Origin: Streptomyces sp. CBMA29
GTDB taxonomy: Bacteria; Actinomycetota; Actinomycetes; Streptomycetales; Streptomycetaceae
Reading direction: 5' to 3'
Length of the DNA stretch: 64,000 bases
Assembly: GCF_014596445.1 (NCBI RefSeq)
Contig: NZ_MECL01000007.1
Span: forward strand, 36,355-100,354
The notes beneath the pieces were generated by a model. The model did no database searches and was not told the origin of the DNA. It saw only the letters and a list, made by a program, of their open reading frames with translations. Below, piece by piece: positions 36,702-46,978 of this stretch. Made by a program: the position numbers and the translations under genes. Numbering within the stretch: position 1 is the stretch's first letter; each line of letters starts with the position of its first letter.

Positions 36702-37374
36702 CCGACACCCGGCCTCGGGCCACCGCCGCTCGGCGTCGGTCAAGGCGAGCCGTCCGTCAGGGCCGGAAGGCGTGAGAGACGGCGGTGGCCAGGCCGGTGC
36801 GGCGGCGGGCGTGGTCCGCGGCCGGAGGAACCCGACGAATCCGCCGTGCTCGACGCCCTCGACACGGGCGGTCCGCTGTGGATGTTCCCGACGCCTACAC
36901 CGAGACCGAGCGAGTCCGCGGCGATGATCCGGTCCAGTTCGTCGCGGTCGGCGGTGAAGGCGGGTTCGACAGTCAGCGTGCCTCCGAGGGCAGGTTTCGG
37001 GAGTGGCCGGATCTGGATCACGTGATGCCGCGGGCGCGGCGTGGCAGTGCCGGTGCCGGCACCGCCACCGCGAACGCCGAGGCGCAGCAGACGCGGTACG
37101 CGTACCGGATCAGGGGCCCGGCCGTGACCTGCGAGAACACCACTCGCTAGCATGGTCGTCGGGAACCGTACCGGGCCTCACCGGCGGCCCAGGACGGTGA
37201 ACGGCGGCTGCCGCCGGGCTCGACCCGGGCTCGACCCGGACTCGACCCGGACGCGGCGCGATCGGGACGATCGAGAAGCCGCCACGTCTCGTCCAGCCGC
37301 CGACAGCGCATTCGCCGCCCCCCGCCGGGCCTTCCGGCACCGGGCGGAACGACCGACGAGAGGAACCCCCGCCC
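36702..37374. other. Intergenic region with a weak minus-strand frame
   Basis: About 670 bp. A minus-strand frame at 37153-36740 (137 codons) includes TLTVEPAFTADRDELDRIIAA, but has no recognisable family or ribosome site and then becomes low-complexity. It may be a decayed gene or noncoding DNA. The three-copy 11-mer repeat lies at its right end. Confidence 0.35.
37219..37251. repeat. Three direct copies of CTCGACCCGG
   Basis: CTCGACCCGG at 37219, 37230 and 37241, period 11 bp, about one helical turn, 130 bp before the acetyl esterase gene. The spacing could suit a regulator such as an activator with direct repeats, or reflect slippage. Confidence 0.55.
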
Positions 37375-38352
37375 GTGACGGCCGAGGCCATCGAGACCCA
37401 CGACTTCCCGTTCGACCCGACGTACGGATACGACCTGGACCGGCTGCTCCAGGTCGGTAGCCCCGAGGCGCCGGCCGACTTCGGCGACTTCTGGCAGGGC
37501 GCGTACGCCAAGGCGCTGGCGGTCGACACCGCGCCGCGGGTGGGAGCGCTGGAGGAGGAGCGGGACGGCGTACGCGTCCACGCGGTGTCGTACACCTCGG
37601 TCGGCGGCTTCCGCGTGGGCGGCTGGCTGACGCTGCCCGCCGACGGGCACGTCACGCACGGCATGGTCGTCCTGCACGGCTACGGCGGCAGGGACGCCGT
37701 CGATGTGACGCTGCCCCCGCCCGGCACCGCCGCGATCTGGCCGTGCGCGCGCGGAATGGCCACGCGCAGCCTCGACCCGGAGATTCCGGCGACAGCGGCC
37801 GAACACGTCGTGTACGGCATCGCCTCGCGCGAGACCTACGTGCACGGCGGATGCGTCGCCGACACCTGGTGCGCGGCCTCCGCGCTGCTCGCGCTTGTAC
37901 CGGGAGCGGCGCGCCAACTCACCCTGGTGGGAGGCAGTTTCGGCGGCGGGATCGGCGCCCTGGCGCTGCCCTGGGACGACCGGTTCCACCACGGGCTGCT
38001 GACCGTGCCCAGCTTCGGCAACCATCCGCTGCGGCTGACCCTGCCCTGCACGGGCAGCGGCGAGGCGGTCCGCGCCCACCACGCCCGGCACCCCGAAGTC
38101 ACCGAAGTGCTCGGCTACTTCGACGCGGCCGTCGCCGCCACCCGCGTCCGCGTCCCCGTCCACGTCGGCGCCGCCGTGTTCGACCCCGCGGTGCCGCCGC
38201 CCGGACAATTCGCCGTGCACAACGCGCTGGGCGGCCCGAAGGAGCTGTTCGTCCTGACGGCAGGTCACGTCGACTACCCGGCCGCCGCCGAGGAGGACGC
38301 CCGACTGCGGGCGGCACAGCGGGAGTTCCTGGCGGAGGCCGACCCGCGATAA
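37375..38352 (+). CDS. Acetyl-xylan-esterase/cephalosporin-C-deacetylase-like hydrolase
   Basis: 325 residues, alpha/beta hydrolase of the AXE1 family (CE7-like) that removes acetyl groups from sugars or antibiotics. Family signs are DFWQGAYAKAL near the N-terminus, GWLTLPADG, VVLHGYGGRD (oxyanion region), the nucleophile Ser in VGGSFGGGIGALAL and the catalytic His in TAGHVDYP. No signal peptide, so it acts in the cytosol. The GTG start has GAGAGG upstream at a rather long spacing. It lies upstream of a LacI gene, compatible with sugar metabolism. Confidence 0.85.
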   Translation: MTAEAIETHDFPFDPTYGYDLDRLLQVGSPEAPADFGDFWQGAYAKALAVDTAPRVGALEEERDGVRVHAVSYTSVGGFRVGGWLTLPADGHVTHGMVVLHGYGGRDAVDVTLPPPGTAAIWPCARGMATRSLDPEIPATAAEHVVYGIASRETYVHGGCVADTWCAASALLALVPGAARQLTLVGGSFGGGIGALALPWDDRFHHGLLTVPSFGNHPLRLTLPCTGSGEAVRAHHARHPEVTEVLGYFDAAVAATRVRVPVHVGAAVFDPAVPPPGQFAVHNALGGPKELFVLTAGHVDYPAAAEEDARLRAAQREFLAEADPR

Positions 38353-38490
38353 CGGCCGCCGGTCACCAGGGCCGCCCACGGCCGCCGCCCAGGGTCGCCC
38401 AGGGCCGCCTAGGACCGACCGGGACCGCGTAGGGCCGTCGTGGAAACGTTCCGCACGCGGTGCTGACGCGCCCTCGGTACGAGGACCGGA
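38353..38490. other. Degenerate repeats and possible operator
   Basis: Imperfect copies of CAGGGCCGCC run from about 38365 to 38440. A palindrome-like GGAAACGTTCC (38442-38452) resembles LacI/GalR sites but is one base short of symmetry. No gene. Confidence 0.4.
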
Positions 38491-38720
38491 CGGGACATCG
38501 GATGGCCGCTGGGCCGTGATGCGCGACGGCCAGTCGTCGTCGGCGAGTCCGGCAGCGGCAGGACGGCGGGTCCTCTTCCAGCGGAACGCCCGCGGCGAGA
38601 TCCAGCCGGTGCGCGGCGCCGGACGGGCGGCCCGCGCCTACCATGCTGACGTGCAGCTCATTTTTCCGGACCCGCTCGGCTCGTTGAATCCGCTGCGCCG
38701 TGCCCGCCGTGCCTGCCGAG
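38491..38720 (+). pseudogene. Relic of an oligopeptide ABC transporter ATPase (OppF/DppF type)
   Basis: Two hallmark pieces survive in different frames. VVVGESGSGRTAG, a Walker A motif, is at about 38533-38570 in one frame. In the next frame, NARGEIQPV and then DVQLIFPDPLGSLNPL at about 38647-38694 match the Q-loop region of peptide ABC ATPases (consensus like VQMIFQDPYASLNP). The Q-loop Gln is replaced by Pro and the two parts are out of frame. The signature and Walker B regions are gone. The piece is short, so the rest has been deleted. Confidence 0.6.
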
Positions 38721-38898
38721 CCCGTCGCACCGTGGAGCGCCATGCCGCGCCCGCGCGGACCGGGTCAGGACCGGGCCGGGCGGGCGGATTCGCCGGGACC
38801 GCGCACGCGGCAGCCGCGCGCCGCCGCCAGGGGACCGGCCCGGCCCGGCGCGAGCCGGTGACGCACAAGGACAGTCCCCTGCGACAGGAGAGCACACC

Positions 38899-39942
38899 GT
38901 GACCGCCCGCCGCCGCGACCGCGCCCCCAACCAGGCCGACGTGGCCCGTCTCGCCGGGGTGTCCCAGTCGGCGGTCTCCCGCGTGATCAGCGGCGACGCC
39001 GTCCGCGCCAGGATCCCCGAGGAGACCCGCAAGCGGGTCTTCGACGCGGTCAGGGAACTCGGGTACGTCGCCAACCCGGCCGCCCGCGCGATGCGCAACA
39101 AGCGCACCAACCTGCTCGGGGTGCACACCTTCGAGGCCGTCTTCCCGCACGCCCGCGAGGACTTCTACTTCGAATTCCTCCAGGGCATCGAGGAGCGCGC
39201 GGAGGAGACCGGCTTCGACCTGGTGCTGTTCACCTCCACCGGCAGCGGCGACGGAGGCCGCCGAAACATCTACCGCGACGGCACCAACCGGCTGCGCCTG
39301 GCCGACGGCAGCGTGCTGCTCGGTGTGTCCACCGACCGCGGCGAACTGGCCAGGCTCTGGTACGAGGGCTACCCGTTCATCCACATCGGCCGCCGCGAGG
39401 TGCCCGGCGCCGAGATCCCGTGCGTCATCCCCGACTACGAGACCGCGGCGGCGGGCATCGTGGAGAAGCTCGCCGCACTCGGCCACCGCAGAATCGGCTA
39501 TCTGCGCGAGGCCCTGGAGATGGAGCCGTACACCGACCGCCGGGAGGGTTACGCACGGGCCGTCCGCGAATTCGGTCTCACCGACGACTCGCCCGGCTTC
39601 CGCGGCGAGACCGGCCTGTCCGACGCGTGGCTCGACCACCTGGTCACGGGACCCGAGACGGCCGTCGTCGCCGAGAGCGTACGGCTCGCCGAGACGCTGC
39701 GGACGAAGCTGGCCGAGCGCGGCCTGCGGGTGCCGGACTACCTGTCCGTCGCCGTGCTCGAAGGCGCGCCCGAGCAGCCGGAAGGCCGGTGGGTGTCGCT
39801 GGAGATCCCGCGCGTCGAGATCGGCCGGACCGCCGTGAACCAGCTCATCGCGATGCTCGACGACCCCGGCCGCCGCGCCGACAGCCTCCTCGTCCCCTGC
39901 TCGATCGCCGCCGGCACCACCCTGGCTCCTCCCCGCCACTGA
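38899..39942 (+). CDS. LacI family transcriptional regulator
   Basis: 347 residues. The LacI HTH is at the N-terminus (QADVARLAGVSQSAVSRVISGD, with hinge-helix residues NPAARAMR), followed by a periplasmic-binding-like effector domain (about 70-340) including GVHTFEAVFPHAREDFYFEFLQGIEE, typical of sugar-responsive repressors. AGGAG precedes the GTG. Nearby GACAACGTTGTC-type sites sit before the two glycan-enzyme genes 20-27 kb away, so this could be their regulator, although another LacI protein elsewhere is equally possible. Confidence 0.9.
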   Translation: MTARRRDRAPNQADVARLAGVSQSAVSRVISGDAVRARIPEETRKRVFDAVRELGYVANPAARAMRNKRTNLLGVHTFEAVFPHAREDFYFEFLQGIEERAEETGFDLVLFTSTGSGDGGRRNIYRDGTNRLRLADGSVLLGVSTDRGELARLWYEGYPFIHIGRREVPGAEIPCVIPDYETAAAGIVEKLAALGHRRIGYLREALEMEPYTDRREGYARAVREFGLTDDSPGFRGETGLSDAWLDHLVTGPETAVVAESVRLAETLRTKLAERGLRVPDYLSVAVLEGAPEQPEGRWVSLEIPRVEIGRTAVNQLIAMLDDPGRRADSLLVPCSIAAGTTLAPPRH

Positions 39943-40328
39943 CGGTCACCGACTGCTCGGCAGACCGTCCGAACGCCCGCCCGCGCGCCCGAATGCCCGC
40001 CGCCCGTCCGGGCCGCATTGTGGTATTCGCCAACCGTGCCGATAACGCCGAGACGGCGCATAGGGCCGTTGTACGAGCAGGGCCGGACAAAGCCGGGCAG
40101 CGGCTCTCACCAGCGGCTAAGCGGAATTCACACAGGCGCGGGCATCCGTCCGCTACCCGCGCCTACGCGAAATATTCGACGGACATTGACGGAACGTCAC
40201 GAAACGCTGGGGGCGGGCGAATATTCAAGAGAAGTGTGTTGCTGTCGTGAAGGCGTTGATCTACGGTTCTCGATTTTTCGCGCACTGTTAACAGACGCCT
40301 ACAAGGCGGCGCGTCTCATGGGGGGATT
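39943..40328. other. Upstream region of the broken LamG gene
   Basis: About 385 bp, AT-richer towards its right end (GAATATTCAAGAG, CGATTTTTCGCG, ACTGTTAACAG), likely carrying the promoter of the following gene. No coding frame is convincing. Confidence 0.4.
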
Positions 40329-43300
40329 ATGGATTTGGGTGGGGTCAGACGTGTGCGTGCGTCTCGTGGCTGATAGTGACGCTCGCGTCCGCTCTGGTCG
40401 TCGCGGTGGGTCCCGCGGCGGCGGTAGCGGTCGCCGCGGCACCGGCATCGGCTCCGGGCGCCGAGCCGACGTCGACATCGATGTCGAAGGCGACACGGTC
40501 CTCGAAGCCGGCGAAGGCCGACACCGGTGTCTCGCACCGCACGGCGCTCACGCGGGACGCGGCGGTCGCCGAGGCGGCCGAGGCCGGGCAGAGCGTGGAG
40601 ATCACCTCGCTGCGGACGGAGTCCAACGAGACGTACGCGCTGCCGGCCGGCAGCCTGGAGACGGACCAGCACCTGCGTCCGGTCCGGGCCCGTGTCGGCG
40701 GCGAGTGGAAGACGGTCGACAACACTCTGGTGCGGCAGCCGGACGGCAGTGTCGCGCCCGCGGTCGCGTCCGTCGGCATGGAGCTGTCGGGCGGCGGGTC
40801 CGCGCCGCTGGTGACCCTGGACAGGGCCGGGCGGAAACTGTCGTACACCTGGCCGTCGGCGCTGCCCGCGCCGACGCTCGACGGCGACACCGCCACGTAC
40901 AAGAACGTCCTGCCGGATGTCGACCTCCGGATGCGCGCGGACACCGACGGCTTCCACGAACTGCTGGTGCTCAACACCGCCGCCGCGGCGCGGAATCCGG
41001 CGCTCACGCAGCTCACCTTCGGGGTGGTGACCGACGGCCTCGACGTGGCGCGCACCGCCGACGGCGGTCTGACCGCCACCGACACCACGACCGGCGGTGA
41101 GGTCTTCGCGGCGCCGCAGCCGATCATGTGGGACTCCGGCACGCAGGGGACGAACACCCCGGCGGCGGCAACCAGGAGCGCCGGGACCGCCAAGGGCGCG
41201 AAGACCGCGACCGCCGAGGACGGCGGCCCGGAGGACCCGGCGAAGGCCGACCGGTACGTCCCAGATGGCGCCGATCGCCGTCGCCGTCGACACCTCCGAC
41301 GCGTCCGGCTCGCTGACGCTGACGCTGACGCCCGACCACGCGCTGCTGACCGGCGCGGACACCTCGTTCCCGCTGTACATCGACCCGCAGACGTACACCC
41401 CCAAGGCGGGGGACTGGACGATGGTCTCGCGCTACTGGGCGTCCAGCCCGCAGTACCGCTTCAACGGCGACGACGACGCCGGTGTGGGCGACTGCGACTG
41501 GACCTACTGCGCGCCCAGGGACGTCAAACGGCTCTTCTACTCCTTCCCGACGTCGAAGTTCGCGGGCAAGACGATCCTGGACGCCACCTTCGTCGCGCAC
41601 GAGACGTGGTCGGCGTCGTGCACCGCCAAGCCGATCGAGCTGTGGCGCACGAGCGGCTTCACCAAGGGCACGACCTGGAACTCCTCCGCCGACCACTGGC
41701 TCGACCACATCGACACCCAGACCGAGGCGCACGGCTACTCCGGCGGCGCGGCCTCCGACGTCGAGTTCAACGCCACCACCGGGGTGAAGTACGCCGCGGC
41801 CCACAACTCCGGGACCACCACCTTCGGTGTCGGTGCGGATCCGCACCCTGCCGACGATCAGCGCGAGCGATGTCACCGACCCGGACGGCGACCAGGTGAG
41901 TGTGCAGTTCTCCGTCGCGTGGGACGCAGGTGACGGCAAGGGCCTGGTCACGCAGTGGACTTCGGCGAAGATCGGCCCGAAGAAGTCCGGCTCGACCTTC
42001 TCCACGAAGCTCACCGCGAGGCTCGGCGGCAAGACGGTCCCGAAGAACAAGACGATCGCCTGGCAGGCCCGTGCGGTCGACTACGACCAGGGCAAGTACT
42101 ACAGCTACTCCCCGTGGTCGTCCGCGGGTTCCGCGACCAACTGCTACTGGGTGTACGACACCACCGTGCCGGCGGGACCCGTGATCACCTCGGGCGACTA
42201 CCCGGCGGTCGACGACGACAACCCGAACGACCCGACGTACGACGGTGTCGGCCGTGACGGCGACTTCACCTTCCGGTCGGCCTCCACCGACGTCGTGAAG
42301 TACTGCTACGGCGTCAACGCGGACGCGGTGTGCGACACGGCCCACACGGTGGCCACCTCGGGCGGCGCGGCGAAGTCGGTGACCTTCCGGCCGACCCGCG
42401 CGGGCACCAACTTCCTGAACGTGCAGGCGTTCGACAGCGCGGGCAACGGCAGTGAGCCTGAGGTGTACGAGTTCCGGGTCAAGGAGGGCCAGCCCGCCCG
42501 CGCCCAGTGGCGACTCGACGACGACGCGGGCGCCGCGCAGGCGGCCGGTTCCGCCGGCGACCGCACCCTGAACGCGGTCGGCTCGCCGGCCCTCGGCGCG
42601 CCCGGCAAGTCCGGCACCGCCGTCGACTTCAACGGCACCGACTCCTACCTCCAGTCCGACATCCCGGCCGTCCACACCGACCAGGGCATGACGGTCGCCG
42701 CCTGGGTGAAGCTCGACCGGATGCCGACCACCGCGGCGGTCGTCGCCGCCCAGCCGGGCAACAACGCACCGGGCTTCGAGCTGTACTACTCGCAGGGCTA
42801 CGACCGGTGGGTGTTCAACCAGTACAGCTCCGACTCGGCCACCGCCACCCCGGTCCGCGCGATGTCCGCCACGGCGGGCGGCGTGACGGCCGGACAGTGG
42901 TACCACCTGCTCGGCACGTACGACGGGACGGCCCACACGCTGTCGCTGTACGTCAACGGGACCCTGACGGGGACCACGAGCTACACGACCGCGTGGGACG
43001 CGCGGCGCGGTCTCCAGATCGGCGCGGGGAACTACTCCGGCTCCCCGGGGAGCTTCTTCCCCGGCACGGTCGACGACGTCCGGATCTACGACAAGCCCCT
43101 GGTGGCCGCCGACGTGGCGCACCTGTACAAGGGGGGAGCAGCTCGGGGCCGGCCGACCGGCCAGCGCGGTCTTCCCGCTGGACGAACCGGCCACGCAGGA
43201 CGACGGCAACCCCACCACGGTGGTGCACGGCCAGGCCGACGTGGACCTCGCGGTCTTCCACGGCGGGGTCACCGCGGGAAGCGCGGGCGCGCAGGACACG

Positions 43301-44602
43301 TCGCTGACCCTCAACGGCACCAGCGGCTACGCGTCCACCCGCTCCCCGCAGGTCAACAACCAGCGGAGCTTCTCCGTGGTCGGCTGGGCGAAACTGTCCG
43401 CCAAACCCGACCACGCGGCGATCATCGCCACCCAGACCGGCGCCTACCGGCCGGGCTTCGAGCTGTACTACTCGGCGACCTTCGGGTGGTCCTTCGACGC
43501 CTACACCGCGGACTCCGACAGCGCCACGATCGTGCGGGCCGCCCAGGGCGACACCACCCGTTCACCGGCCGGTGTGTGGACCCATCTCCTGGGCTCGTAC
43601 GACGCGAACACCGACGACATGCGGCTGTACGTCAACGGCGTCTGGGTGGCCACGACGAAATTCGCCGCGCCCTTCTACGGCAAGGGACCCGTCCAGATCG
43701 GCGTCGGGTCGTACGACGGCGCACCGAGCAGCTTCTTTCCCGGTCAGATCGACGACGTGCGGTTCTACGACCGGGCCCTGTCGGCGCCGGAAGCCGAGTC
43801 GATGTACCACAACCAGCTCGTGGTCGAAGGGCGTTGGAAGCTGGACAGCGCGTCCGGCAGTCCCCAGGTCTCGCCCGACTCGCTGACCACCGCGGCCGAC
43901 CAGCACCCGCTGACCCTCGGCGGCGGCGCGCAGATCGACGCCACGGGTGCCAACAGCATGGTCGGCACCGGGTCGTTGGTGCTCAACGGCACGGCCACCG
44001 GCTACGCGTCGACCACCACGTCACCGATCCACACCAACAGCAGCTTCACGGTGGGCGCGTGGGTGTCCACCGCGGCGCGGCCGACGAAACCGGTGACGGT
44101 GCTGAGCATGGCCGGTACGAACACCAACGGTTTCGCGGTGCGTTACGTACCCGACTCCGCCGACCCGGCCCACGCCGGCGCCTGGCAGTTGCAGACGTCC
44201 AACGCGGACGGGACCGGCGCCGTCGTCTCGACCGCCGCCGACACCAGCTTCCAGGACAACGGCGCGTGGGATCACATCGCCGTGGTCTACGACCTGATGG
44301 CCGGTCAGATGCGGTTGTACATCAACGGCCAGATGCAGCAGTCGCTCTGCTCCGACGATGACGACGACGGTAACCCCGACGACCCGGCGTGCAAGGAGTC
44401 GGTGTCGTGGAACTCCTCGGTGCTGCCGTTCGACGCGACCAAGGGCCTGCAACTGGGCCGGCTCAAGACCGGCACGTCCACCTGGGGCGAGTACTGGCCC
44501 GGCGTGATCGACGACGTGTGGGTCTTCGGCGGAGTCGCGACCGACACCCAGATCGCGGCGCTCGCCAGCGGCGTGGATCTCGACACCACCGCCGGGCCCT
44601 GA
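40329..44602 (+). pseudogene. LamG-type secreted wall protein gene with several frameshifts
   Basis: A Streptomyces large LamG/DNRLRE-like secreted protein, now split over frames. The ATG at 40329 encodes a basic N-region (MDLGGVRRVRASRG) that stops at once. The hydrophobic signal core (VTLASALVVAVGPAAA) lies in another frame. A shift near 41255 moves from AEDGGPEDPAKAD to TSQMAPIAVAVD. Another at about 41832 joins TTFGV directly to RIRTLPTISASDV, apparently with loss of an internal segment. A shift at a six-G run (43131-43136) breaks VAHLYKG. The last frame continues to 44602. Three LamG modules are recognisable (e.g. FELYYSQGYDRWVFNQYS, FELYYSATFGWSFDAYT). This family is normally followed by an RHS gene, as here. 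Confidence 0.75.
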
Positions 44603-44616
44603 CCCGGTAGCACCAC

Positions 44617-44650
44617 CGGGGCGGCGCGCGGTTCATCGCGCGCCGCCCCG
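44617..44650 (+). terminator. 14-bp hairpin after the LamG gene
   Basis: CGGGGCGGCGCGCG (44617-44630) pairs perfectly with 44637-44650 around GTTCAT, 15 bp after the stop. It separates the LamG gene from the RHS fragment. Confidence 0.75.
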
Positions 44651-44750
44651 GGCGCGTGGCATTCGACGAAGTGACAGATCAGACACGTGCGCACGGGCGG
44701 AGCCCGGCGGCGGTTCGTGCTGCCGACGTCGGAAGACGGGGGCGCACACG

Positions 44751-45662
44751 GTGAGGGATGGGGACGGGACAAGCGTGAGCGACAGACGGACATCAACGGG
44801 CGGCGCGCGCGGCAAGGCCGCGCTGCTCGCCTGCGGAGCACTGGTGGCGGGCCTGCTGCAAGTGGCCGCGCTGCCGGCGGCCCAGGCCGACGACATGCCG
44901 AGAACACCGTCCCCGGGCGTGCCCGTGGCCGGACACTCCAGCACCACGACGGCGCCCCGCGCCGAGGACGGCCTGCCGCACCGGGCCGACGACCGGGCCG
45001 CGGAGAAGTCCTGGGCCGCGCCCGGAACCGCCACGGTGACGCTGCCCGCCGCGCACGCCGAGCCCTCGGCGGTGCGCGCCGGAAAGCTCCCGGTGACCCT
45101 CACCGTGCCGGCGGCGGCGACGTCCGCCACGGCCCGCGGCTCGGCCAAGGCGTCGGCCGCGCCGTTGAGCGGCGCGGCGACCGTACGCGTCCTGGACCGG
45201 GAGACCACGCGGGCCGCGGGCGTGGACGGCCTCCTGTTCACCGTCGCACCGCGGGCGGACGCCGAGGGCGGCACCGTCGGCGTCCGCGTGGACGCCAGCG
45301 CGTACGCCCAGGCGTACGGCGGCGCCTACGCGGCCCGGCTGCGCCTGGTGACACTGCCCGCGTGCGCGCTGACCACCCCCGGCAAGGCCGCCTGCACCAC
45401 GCGGACCCCGGTCCGCGCCACGAACGACGCGGCCACGCACACGCTGACCGCCGACGCGCTGACCCTGGCGTCCTCGGGCGCGTCCGGTACCGCGACCGTC
45501 CTCGCGGCCACCGCCGGCACGTCGAGCGACCACGGCGACTACACCGCCACCTCGCTGTCCCCGTCCTCGAACTGGAACGTCGGGCCCAACACCGGCTCCT
45601 TCACCTGGTCCTACGACATGCCAGCCCCCGACGTGCCGGGCAGCTTCACCCCGAAGGTCGGC
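44751..45662 (+). pseudogene. RHS/YD-repeat (polymorphic toxin-like) gene, N-terminal fragment only
   Basis: About 300 codons. A GTG at 44751 or 44775 gives a Sec signal (RGKAALLACGALVAGLLQVAALPAAQA). The region then matches the head of Streptomyces RHS proteins: an Ala-rich spacer, a beta domain (AGVDGLLFTVAPRADAEGG...), and SDHGDYTATSLSPSSNWN ... FTWSYDMPAPDVPGSFTPKVG. In intact members this is followed by a long YD-repeat shell. Here the match ends abruptly at PKVG (about 45660), and a different frame of an unrelated gene continues. The shell and toxin tip are missing. Confidence 0.72.
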
Positions 45663-45985
45663 CGTCGGTGGCCCTGGACGCCCCGGGTGATGTCGCGGCC
45701 GTCGTCGCCCACGTCCGGGCGGAGCTGGACACCGATATCGACGTCGGCTGGCGCGAGTTCCTGGACCTGGTGGAGCCGGGCGAGCTGGAGTCGGACCCGG
45801 CCCGAGCCGCGCTCGCGCAGCGCCGCCGCTGGTTTCGCGCCAACCCGAACGGTGCGGACGCCCTCGCCGTGGCCGCCAAGGCATCTGACGCGGCTCGGGA
45901 GCGGACCGCGCAGTTCCTGCTGAACGAGCGGCTCGAGCAGCTGCGCGGGCAGACGGCAGAACACGCCGCGGCGGTGTTGGCATGA
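45663..45985 (+). pseudogene. 3' fragment of an element gene upstream of DUF721
   Basis: About 105 codons, beginning in a new frame just after the RHS break (VALDAPGDVAAVVAHVRAELDTD) and ending QTAEHAAAVLA with a stop overlapping the next ATG (ATGA). It is helical and charged, like a C-terminal end. No start codon context; the 5' part is missing. The overlap with a DUF721 start suggests both came from one operon on a plasmid-like element. Confidence 0.55.
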
Positions 45986-46275
45986 CCGGCGAGCCCAGCG
46001 GGGTCGACCTCGCTGGGCCAGGCCCTGGCCGCGGCCTGGGAGCAGGCGAAGAAGAGCGGCGCCGCCTACAGGAAGAAGCCGCTGAGGCGCACCGGGCAGG
46101 CCGTACGGCGCGACGGGCGCGAGCCGCTCGGGCTCGGGGCCGCGATCGACATGATGATAACGGGCGCGGCCTGGTCGCCCCGGCCGCCAGCGGCAGCGTC
46201 CTGGCCCGATGGGAGACCATCCTCACGGCGGCCGCACCCGAGCTCGCCGGGCACGTCCAGGCGGTGAAGGCGGGG
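45982..46275 (+). pseudogene. Decayed DUF721 (DciA-like) gene of plasmid type
   Basis: MTGEPSGVDLA is in one frame. QALAAAWEQAKKSGAAYRKK, GQAVRRDGREPLGLG and AIDMMIT follow in the next frame (one extra G near 46015). Then RGLVAPAASGSVLARWETIL and AAAPELAGHVQAV are back in the first frame (one base lost near 46165). This order matches DUF721 proteins carried by Streptomyces plasmids and integrative elements. After HVQAV the match ends and a minus-strand gene occupies the space, so the C-terminus is lost. Confidence 0.65.
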
Positions 46276-46311
46276 CCAGGCCTGCTGTCGCTCGGCGCAA
46301 CCGGCGCCGGT

Positions 46312-46905
46312 CTACCGTTGTGCTCCGGTCAGCCGTACCGGAGTCAAGGTCGCCTCTTCCACGGGGAGACCGTGGCTACGGAGCACGCACCAGGTGTCCT
46401 CGAGCCGGGCGATGCCCACCCATACCTCAGGCGTCACGTCATGGACGTCCAGTTCGTACCGACCCCAGCTGGCGGTCACCTCATGCGTGGTCCAGACGTC
46501 GGGACGCGTCTGTGTGAGCGCTGCCGCCACGGCACTCTCGAAATCCTCCCCGCCTGTGGTCAGGCCTCCGGCGGGAAATGTTCCGTGCGTATCGATCAGG
46601 AGGTGGCGCACGGTGTTTTCCAGGGACTGTTGCCGGAACATCGCAAGGTCCGTCATGTACTGGCGGGGCTGGCTGGCGACGACAAGCCGACGGCCGCTCT
46701 CATCGGTATGGCTGATCGCGTAAGGAGGCGTCAGATGCCTCCAGAGGACAACGCCCGCACGGCGGCTTCGTACGCGCTGGTTGAGGTGGCGTCGACCGCT
46801 AAAGCCAGGCCCGAGTCCATAGACTACGGCCGGTTCATCCGAGTACGGCTTGCCGGTCGTTGCCTGTTGTAACTGGCGGCGTCGTACCCACTTCGCGAAG
46901 ACCAT
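46312..46905 (-). CDS. Hypothetical protein of the accessory island
   Basis: 197 residues. A basic N-terminus (FAKWVRRRQLQQ) is followed by an alpha/beta body with SLENTVRHLLIDTHGTFPAGG and a region ending RYELDVHDVTPEVWVGIARLEDTWCVLRS. No signal peptide or membrane helix. On the minus strand TACGGT lies six bases before the ATG and there is no ribosome site, so it may be leaderless. Not recognised; similar small proteins occur in Streptomyces accessory DNA. Confidence 0.65.
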   Translation of the reverse strand: MVFAKWVRRRQLQQATTGKPYSDEPAVVYGLGPGFSGRRHLNQRVRSRRAGVVLWRHLTPPYAISHTDESGRRLVVASQPRQYMTDLAMFRQQSLENTVRHLLIDTHGTFPAGGLTTGGEDFESAVAAALTQTRPDVWTTHEVTASWGRYELDVHDVTPEVWVGIARLEDTWCVLRSHGLPVEEATLTPVRLTGAQR

Positions 46906-46978
46906 GAGATAACCGTAGCCCGCTCCCCCGTACCGGGGAAGCGGGCCGAATCCACCAGGCTAGACCGCGCACGCCAGT

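Noticed and set aside
40376..41899. Treating the second frame of the LamG gene as a complete protein
   Set aside because: Its GTG start lacks a basic N-region, and the end runs out of frame while the family match continues in the next frame.
44687..45662. The alternative plus frame over the RHS head as a fusion with the element gene
   Set aside because: In this stretch the coding signal and the signal peptide are in the other frame; only after 45663 does this frame look coding.
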